Source of the DNA: CAZXBB01 sp964638815
GTDB lineage: Bacteria; Planctomycetota; Phycisphaerae; Phycisphaerales; SM1A02
Reading direction: 5' to 3'
Assembly: GCA_964638815.1 (NCBI GenBank)
Contig: CAZXBB010000239.1
Span: 1 to 18,328, forward strand
Length of the DNA stretch: 18,328 nt
Each line of letters begins with the position of its first letter. Positions within the stretch are counted from its first letter, which is position 1. Of this stretch, positions 14,265-18,328 are shown one piece after another. The notes under the pieces are model-generated. The model saw nothing but the letters and a program-made list of their open reading frames with translations, was not told the DNA's origin and made no database searches. Both the position numbers and the translations under genes were made by a program.

Positions 14265-15308
14265 TCACGCCGGGAGGCACCGCAGCAGCCCGTCCACGTC
14301 CTCGGCCGTGGTGTCGAAGCTGCACATCAGCCGGGAGATGCCCTGCGCGCGGTCGCCGAAGCCGTAGAAGCCGTGACCGGCGGCCCGGATCGCCGCCGCC
14401 GCCGCCTCCGGCAGGCGGACGAAGACGCCGTTGGCCTCGACCGGGAACACCGGCTCGAAACCGGCCGCGGCAAGACCCGCGCCGAGCCGGCGCGCCATCG
14501 CGTTGGCGTGGGCGGCGTGCCGCAGCCAGGCGCCGCCTTCGAGCGTCGCGGCGAAGGGCGCGGCGAGAAAGCGGTGCTTGCTCAGGAGGTGACCGGTGCC
14601 CTTGCGGTGGAAGCCGATCGTCGCGCACGCCCGCGTGAACGCGGCGCCGTCGCCCTGGGGAAAGAGGACGACGGCCTCCCCGCACGCGAGGCCGTTCTTC
14701 GTGCCGCCGAAGCTCAGCGCGTCCACGCCCGCGTCGCGGGTGAGCGCCCGGGGATCGCAGTCGAGGGCGGCGACCGCGTTCGCGAACCGCGCGCCGTCCA
14801 CGTGCACGCGGTAGCCGGCCGCGTGGGCGGCGGCGCAGATCGCGCGGACATCGGCCGGCCGGTAGAGGGTGCCGAACTCGGTCGGGTTCGAGATCGTCAC
14901 GACGCCGGCCTGCGGCTGGTGCACGTCGCCGCGGGCGTTCGCGGCGACGGCCTCGATGTCATCGGGCGTCAGGCGGTCGCTCAGCCGCCCGAGCGCGGTC
15001 GTGCGACACTGCGTGATCCGCTCCGGGGCCGTCGACTCGTCGTCGTTGTAGTGGCTGTGCCGGTGACAGATCACCTGCTGCCACGGCTCGGAGAGCGCCG
15101 CAACGGAAAGCACGTTCGCCGCGGTGCCGGTGGCCACGAACCAGACGTCCACGGTCTCTCCGAAGACGCCGCGGAACGCGGCCACGGCCCGCGCGGTGAC
15201 GTCGTCGTCGCCGTAGCCGAGACGATGCGCCCCGTCGTTGGCCGCGACGAGCGCGTCCAGCGCCTCGGGACAGAGACCGGCGTTGTTGTCGCTGCGGAAG
15301 GTGCGCAT
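14265..15308 (-). CDS. Low-specificity L-threonine aldolase (PLP-dependent)
   Basis: 347 aa. It cleaves L-threonine or allo-threonine to glycine and acetaldehyde (also related beta-hydroxy amino acids). It belongs to the beta-eliminating lyase/aromatic aminotransferase-fold family. Motifs: FRSDNNAGLCPEALDAL at the N-terminus, VATGTAANVLSVAAL (58-72, phosphate-binding), CHRHSHYNDDES (81-92), VHVDGARFANAVAAL (168-182, Asp171 and Arg174), and SFGGTKNGLACGEAVVLF (199-216) with PLP Lys204. Start ATG 15308 is preceded by GGAG 8 nt upstream; the TTG just before it is not needed. It lies 88 bp downstream of the PEP carboxykinase gene on the same strand, possibly co-transcribed. The 187-bp space downstream (14078-14264) holds the regulator's promoter region; no gene is seen there. 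Confidence 0.93.
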   Translation of the reverse strand: MRTFRSDNNAGLCPEALDALVAANDGAHRLGYGDDDVTARAVAAFRGVFGETVDVWFVATGTAANVLSVAALSEPWQQVICHRHSHYNDDESTAPERITQCRTTALGRLSDRLTPDDIEAVAANARGDVHQPQAGVVTISNPTEFGTLYRPADVRAICAAAHAAGYRVHVDGARFANAVAALDCDPRALTRDAGVDALSFGGTKNGLACGEAVVLFPQGDGAAFTRACATIGFHRKGTGHLLSKHRFLAAPFAATLEGGAWLRHAAHANAMARRLGAGLAAAGFEPVFPVEANGVFVRLPEAAAAAIRAAGHGFYGFGDRAQGISRLMCSFDTTAEDVDGLLRCLPA

Positions 15309-15396
15309 CAACCCGACTCCAGCCTCTTCGATGCCGTCCGGATCGACGAGCTCAGGATGGCCACGAGCTCGTTCGCTTCAACGCCGGCTGTGAATT

Positions 15397-16980
15397 TCAC
15401 ACCCGCGGTCCCGCGGCCCGGACCTCCGGCGTGATCTCGAACTTCGCGTCGTTCGCGCGGAAGCGCTTCGCGAGATCGGTCGCCATGGCGTCGTACGCCG
15501 CGTGATCGGCCCAGGTGTAACGCGGGTTCAGCACGTCGCTGGGCACGTCGCGGACATCCACCGGCATGAGCAGACCGAAGATCGGGTGCTCGACGAACTC
15601 CGCGGTGCGCAGGGTTCCGTCGAGGATCGCCGATACGAACGTGCGCGTGTACCTGAGGCTGAACCGGCTGCCCGTCCCGAACGGCCCGCCGGTCCAGCCG
15701 GTGTTGAGGAGCCAGACGTCGGCGTTGTGCTCCTCCACCCGGCGCGCGAGCCACTCCGCGTAGACCATCGGCGGCCGCGGCAGGAACGGGCCGCCGAAGC
15801 ACGGGCTGAAGTTGGGCAGCGGCTCGGTCACGCCTTCCTCGGTTCCGGCGAGCTTCGACGTGTATCCATTGAGGAAGTAGTACATCGCCTGCTCCCTGGT
15901 GAGCTTGCTCACGGGGGGCAGCACGCCGAACGCGTCGGCAGTGAGGAAGATGACGTTCTTCGGATGTGCGGCCACCGAAGGTATCACGGCGCCGGTGATG
16001 TACTCGACGGGGTAGGTCACCCGCGTGTTCTCGGTCCTGGCGTCGTCGTCGTAGTCCGGCTCGCGGGTGTCGGGATCGAGGACGACGTTCTCGAGGACCG
16101 AGCCGAACCGGATCGCGTCCCAGATCTGCGGTTCGCGCTCGCGCGTCAGGTTGATGCACTTGGCGTAGCATCCGCCCTCGATGTTGAACACGCCGTTGTC
16201 GGACCAGCCGTGCTCGTCGTCGCCCACGAGGGGGCGCCGCGGATCGGCGGACAGCGTCGTCTTGCCGGTTCCCGAGAGGCCGAAGAACAGCGCGACGTTC
16301 GACGGATCCTCGGCGTCCACGTTGCACGAGCAGTGCATCGGGAACACACCGAGGTCCGGCAGGTCGTAGTTCATCGCGTAGAAGATCGACTTCTTCATCT
16401 CGCCCGCGTAATGCGTGCCGAAGATGAGAACCGTGCGCGTCTCGAGCGACTGCACGACGGCCACCGGGGACCGGAGCCCGTACTCCTCGTAGTCGTCGAG
16501 CGTGTGGCCGCAGGCGTTCAGGATGATCCAGTCCGGCTCGAAGCGGTCGAGATCCCCGGCGCCGGCGTTGATGAAGAGCGTCTTGGCGAAGAGCGTGTGC
16601 CAGGCCTTCTCGGTCACGACCGACACCTTGAGGCGATACCTCGGGTCGGAGCCGGCGAAGCCGTCGAACCGAAAGAGCTCGGGGCGTTCCGAGAGGTGCT
16701 TGCGCGCGAGCTCCTCGAGCCGCGCGAAGTTCTCCGGCGAGATCGCCTGGTTGACCTTGCCCCACCCGATGTTGTCGTGCACGGCCGGCGAATCTTCAAG
16801 GAACTTGTCGTTCGGGCAGCGGCCCGTGTACGCGCCGGTATCGACGTTGAGCGCGCCGTTCGCGGCGAGGATGCCCTCGCCGCGCTGGATGGCCATCTCG
16901 ATCAGCCTGGCGCGGGAGAGGTTCCTCAGGACGTTCGTCTGGCCGAAGTCGAGACGCGAGGCGGCGGTAACGGTGGACAT
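15397..16980 (-). CDS. pckA: ATP-dependent phosphoenolpyruvate carboxykinase
   Basis: 527 aa. It converts oxaloacetate plus ATP to PEP, CO2 and ADP, the entry step of gluconeogenesis, in the cytoplasm. Motifs: TGRCPNDKF (52-60), HYAGEMKKSIFYAMNYDLP (190-208, metal-binding Lys/His region), P-loop FFGLSGTGKTTLSAD (232-246), GDDEHGWSDNGVFNIEGGCYAKC (253-275), and NTGWTGGPFGTGSRFSLRYTR near the C-terminus. The P-loop and motif set are of the ATP type, not the GTP type. Two starts are possible: ATG 16980, used here because it fits the family N-terminus, and GTG 17007, which has a clear GGAG 6 nt upstream and adds 9 residues. A -10-like TAAGAT is at 17057-17062. The threonine aldolase gene follows. 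Confidence 0.95.
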   Translation of the reverse strand: MSTVTAASRLDFGQTNVLRNLSRARLIEMAIQRGEGILAANGALNVDTGAYTGRCPNDKFLEDSPAVHDNIGWGKVNQAISPENFARLEELARKHLSERPELFRFDGFAGSDPRYRLKVSVVTEKAWHTLFAKTLFINAGAGDLDRFEPDWIILNACGHTLDDYEEYGLRSPVAVVQSLETRTVLIFGTHYAGEMKKSIFYAMNYDLPDLGVFPMHCSCNVDAEDPSNVALFFGLSGTGKTTLSADPRRPLVGDDEHGWSDNGVFNIEGGCYAKCINLTREREPQIWDAIRFGSVLENVVLDPDTREPDYDDDARTENTRVTYPVEYITGAVIPSVAAHPKNVIFLTADAFGVLPPVSKLTREQAMYYFLNGYTSKLAGTEEGVTEPLPNFSPCFGGPFLPRPPMVYAEWLARRVEEHNADVWLLNTGWTGGPFGTGSRFSLRYTRTFVSAILDGTLRTAEFVEHPIFGLLMPVDVRDVPSDVLNPRYTWADHAAYDAMATDLAKRFRANDAKFEITPEVRAAGPRV

Positions 16981-17056
16981 GGCGTTGGGTCGCGAATGAT
17001 CGGACACGGATCGCTCCGTCGGACACGCGCGCAGCCGGCGCGAGCGAAAGCGAGGT

Positions 17057-17062
17057 ATCTTA
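17057..17062 (-). promoter_or_regulatory. Possible -10 (TAAGAT) for pckA
   Basis: TAAGAT on the minus strand matches TATAAT at 5/6 and would give a leader of about 45-70 nt, enough to contain the GGAG ribosome site before GTG 17007. No clear -35 is seen at 16-18 bp. Confidence 0.35.
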
Positions 17063-17096
17063 GAGGGTTCTCCGGGGATCGCCCAGCGGTCCCTCA

Positions 17097-17125
17097 TTGA
17101 CCGCCCCCCGGGCGCGGGATACGCT
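17097..17125 (+). promoter_or_regulatory. Sigma-70-type promoter of the tRNA-His gene
   Basis: TTGACC (17097-17102, 5/6 match) and TACGCT (17120-17125, 3/6) have an ideal 17-bp spacer. The predicted transcription start near 17132 lies 5 nt before the mature tRNA. Confidence 0.5.
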
Positions 17126-17136
17126 CTCGTCGCGTT

Positions 17137-17210
17137 GGCGGCTGTAGCTCAGTTGGCAGAGCACCTGGTTGTGGTCCAGGGGGTCGAGGGTTCGAATCCC
17201 TTCAGCCGCC
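17137..17210 (+). tRNA. tRNA-His (anticodon GTG)
   Basis: Full cloverleaf. Acceptor GCGGCTG (17138-17144) pairs with CAGCCGC (17203-17209). D arm is GCTC/GAGC. Anticodon stem CCTGG/CCAGG has loop TTGTGGT and anticodon GTG (17171-17173). T arm GAGGG-TTCGAAT-CCCTT. The extra G at 17137 pairs with C73 at 17210, the G-1:C73 identity element specific to tRNA-His, here gene-encoded. The 3' CCA is not encoded. Confidence 0.97.
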
Positions 17211-17223
17211 CTTCCGGGGTCTG

Positions 17224-18084
17224 TCACCGGTCACCGGTCGGCGGCGTCCGGGCGGGCCCTCGAGCGGCGTCCGGGCTGCTGAGACGGGCGAGTGTCCGCC
17301 GGGCCGCCCCACGCCAGGCATGGCCGCATTCCGCGCAGCGCGCTCCCGGCGACGGTCCCTTCGCGTACCCGCAGCGTTCGCAGTGGCTCTCCCGCCAGCG
17401 GCGGTGCTTGCCCGACATGATCGCGATCACGACGCCTGGTCCGGCGAGCCAGAGGGCGCCGACACCGCAGACCAGGAGGGCGATGAACGTGCCGGTCGCG
17501 CAGTAGCAGTCGGTGCGGCGGCGCACCATGACGTCGATCGGCAGGACGATCAGCGTCTCGAGCACGGTTCCCGCGATGAGCACGCCCACGATCCGCCCGA
17601 GCGTCCGGTCCGCCCAGATCCCGCGAACGTAGGTGAGGAGGAGCAGCGTCCAGAAGATCCAGCCCGCCGCGACCGCGCCGAGCGGGAGCAGCCACAGGGC
17701 GTCCTCGCTGCCGGCGCGGCGCCCGCTGAGCAGACGGATCAACTCCATCGCGCCCGCCCCCAGCCCGAGCGTCAGCAGTCCGGCGAGGATCCCGGCGAGG
17801 ACGAGGCTCGCGGTGAGCGACTTTCCGCGTCGCTCGCGGGGGGGGCGGTCCTGGAACATCGGGATCAGGAAGACCGCCTGCAGGGCGACGAGCACCAGCG
17901 CGCTGGTGCCGGCGTACATCCACCACTCCGACTCGCCGAACGCCCGCAGCACCGACTCGGGGATGCTGTCGATCTCGTCCAGGTCGTTGATCGCCAGGAG
18001 GATCAGACCGACGGTGCCGACGACCATCAGCCCGAACGTGTAGACCGGGAGGCCGAGTGCGAGGATGAGCGTGCGCAGCCGCAT
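17224..18084 (-). CDS. Six-TM membrane protein with C-terminal zinc ribbon, function unknown
   Basis: 286 aa from ATG 18084, with AAGGAG just upstream. Hydrophobic helices lie at about 9-32, 55-76, 91-112, 129-152, 163-185 and 197-222. The cytoplasmic tail holds a zinc ribbon C235-x2-C238-GY ... C250-x2-C253-GH (HCERCGY, RCAECGH), followed by an Arg/Ala/Pro-rich end. A CYC motif (193-195) precedes the last helix. The 'membrane helices + CxxCGY...CxxCGH ribbon' layout is common in planctomycete hypothetical proteins; no enzyme or transporter motif is seen. The frame reaches 18255, but the extra part runs through the MITE-like element and has no ribosome site. Convergent with the tRNA. I do not know its job. 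Confidence 0.8.
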   Translation of the reverse strand: MRLRTLILALGLPVYTFGLMVVGTVGLILLAINDLDEIDSIPESVLRAFGESEWWMYAGTSALVLVALQAVFLIPMFQDRPPRERRGKSLTASLVLAGILAGLLTLGLGAGAMELIRLLSGRRAGSEDALWLLPLGAVAAGWIFWTLLLLTYVRGIWADRTLGRIVGVLIAGTVLETLIVLPIDVMVRRRTDCYCATGTFIALLVCGVGALWLAGPGVVIAIMSGKHRRWRESHCERCGYAKGPSPGARCAECGHAWRGAARRTLARLSSPDAARGPARTPPTGDR

Positions 18085-18129
18085 TGTCTCCTTCGTCGGC
18101 TCGTCGGGCGGAGGACTCAGACAGCGGGC

Positions 18130-18294
18130 TAGCAGCCCGTTGAAGAACTGCAACGCCGCCGGAGCACGATCATTTCCGCCGTGGACGGCGTCGCCAAACC
18201 TCGCTGTATCGTCAAATACGGCGTCGGTTCGGCTCCTTGCCACGACGAAAAGCATCGCACTCGGGCAACGCCGCAGTTCTTCAACCGGCTGCTA
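18130..18294. mobile_element. MITE-like element with 22-bp terminal inverted repeats
   Basis: Positions 18130-18151 (TAGCAGCCC...GAAGAACTGC) and 18273-18294 (GCAGTTCTTC...GGCTGCTA) are inverted copies with one mismatch in 22. Both outer ends read TA, so a TA target is possible. The 121-bp interior holds no transposase. The ends resemble the TGAAGAAC/GTTCTTCA-type termini of some IS families in planctomycetes, but I cannot name the family. It is likely mobilised in trans or a deletion remnant. Confidence 0.65.
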
Positions 18295-18306
18295 AACTTC
18301 TCCGCG

Positions 18307-18328
18307 ATGCACGTCGCCGGCGTTCAAT
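18307..18328 (+). CDS. Possible start of a gene leaving the right edge (MHVAGVQ...)
   Basis: Only seven codons are visible from ATG 18307. Support is positional: TAAACT (18293-18298), partly in the MITE-like terminus, ends 8 nt before the ATG, like the -10 spacing seen at mutL and nadE. No Shine-Dalgarno. It may be chance. Confidence 0.25.

Noticed and set aside
15502..17100. 532-codon plus-strand frame opposite pckA
   Set aside because: Antisense shadow; the minus strand has all PEP carboxykinase motifs.
18085..18255. 57-residue N-terminal extension of the zinc-ribbon protein
   Set aside because: It crosses the inverted-repeat element and lacks a ribosome site; ATG 18084 has AAGGAG.
1..18328. 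CRISPR array, prophage or toxin-antitoxin genes
   Set aside because: No regularly spaced repeats, integrase, capsid or small paired toxin-like genes were found by reading.

Overview
This is a very GC-rich chromosomal window. It most likely comes from a planctomycete of the Phycisphaerae type, probably a metagenome-assembled genome. The lineage call is an inference from gene content: an ECF sigma factor overlapping a PknB-like kinase with a long C-terminal repeat domain, a prepilin-type protein with an H-X9-DG motif, dockerin-like EF repeats on a secreted protein, a secreted tail-fibre-like protein with 'VGIGT(T)xP' repeats, and an excisionase-type HTH fused to a receiver domain. No phage, integrase, CRISPR array or large insertion sequence is visible.

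Layout. Position 1-1008 (minus) is the 5' part of a secreted fibre-like protein, open at the window edge. Divergent from it is the ECF sigma factor / Ser-Thr kinase pair (1122-4234, ATGA overlap). A well-conserved cobalamin riboswitch (about 4278-4515) follows. It leads into a secreted surface protein with a tandem DPYA segment, a beta-rich domain and two dockerin-like repeats (4666-5670), and then directly into a pseudopilin-like H-X9-DG protein (about 5674-6462). Next come an alpha/beta-hydrolase-fold protein lacking its nucleophilic serine, moeA and a MoaD-like sulfur carrier (6481-8701), which form a tight molybdenum-cofactor operon. mutL (minus) and nadE (plus) are divergent around a 135-bp region with a strong G-quadruplex motif.

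The minus-strand block 12571-17007 holds a voltage-sensor-domain-only membrane protein with a coiled-coil tail, an HTH-receiver regulator, a threonine aldolase and ATP-dependent PEP carboxykinase. A tRNA-His(GTG) with its own promoter follows, then a six-TM protein with a C-terminal zinc ribbon. The window ends with a 165-bp MITE-like element.

The most promising candidate for an undescribed system is the riboswitch-headed pair at 4278-6462. It joins a B12-sensing leader, a surface protein whose core resembles the extracellular proteins found in B12-regulated loci of Bacteroidetes, and a pseudopilin with no canonical start codon. I propose, as inference only, a planctomycete cobalamin-capture apparatus. 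The second candidate is the pore-less voltage sensor at 12571-13296, whose S1-S4 plus coiled-coil layout is that of eukaryotic Hv1 proton channels. Several genes (mutL, nadE, the hydrolase) have a -10-like hexamer 6-9 nt before the ATG, which suggests leaderless transcripts.
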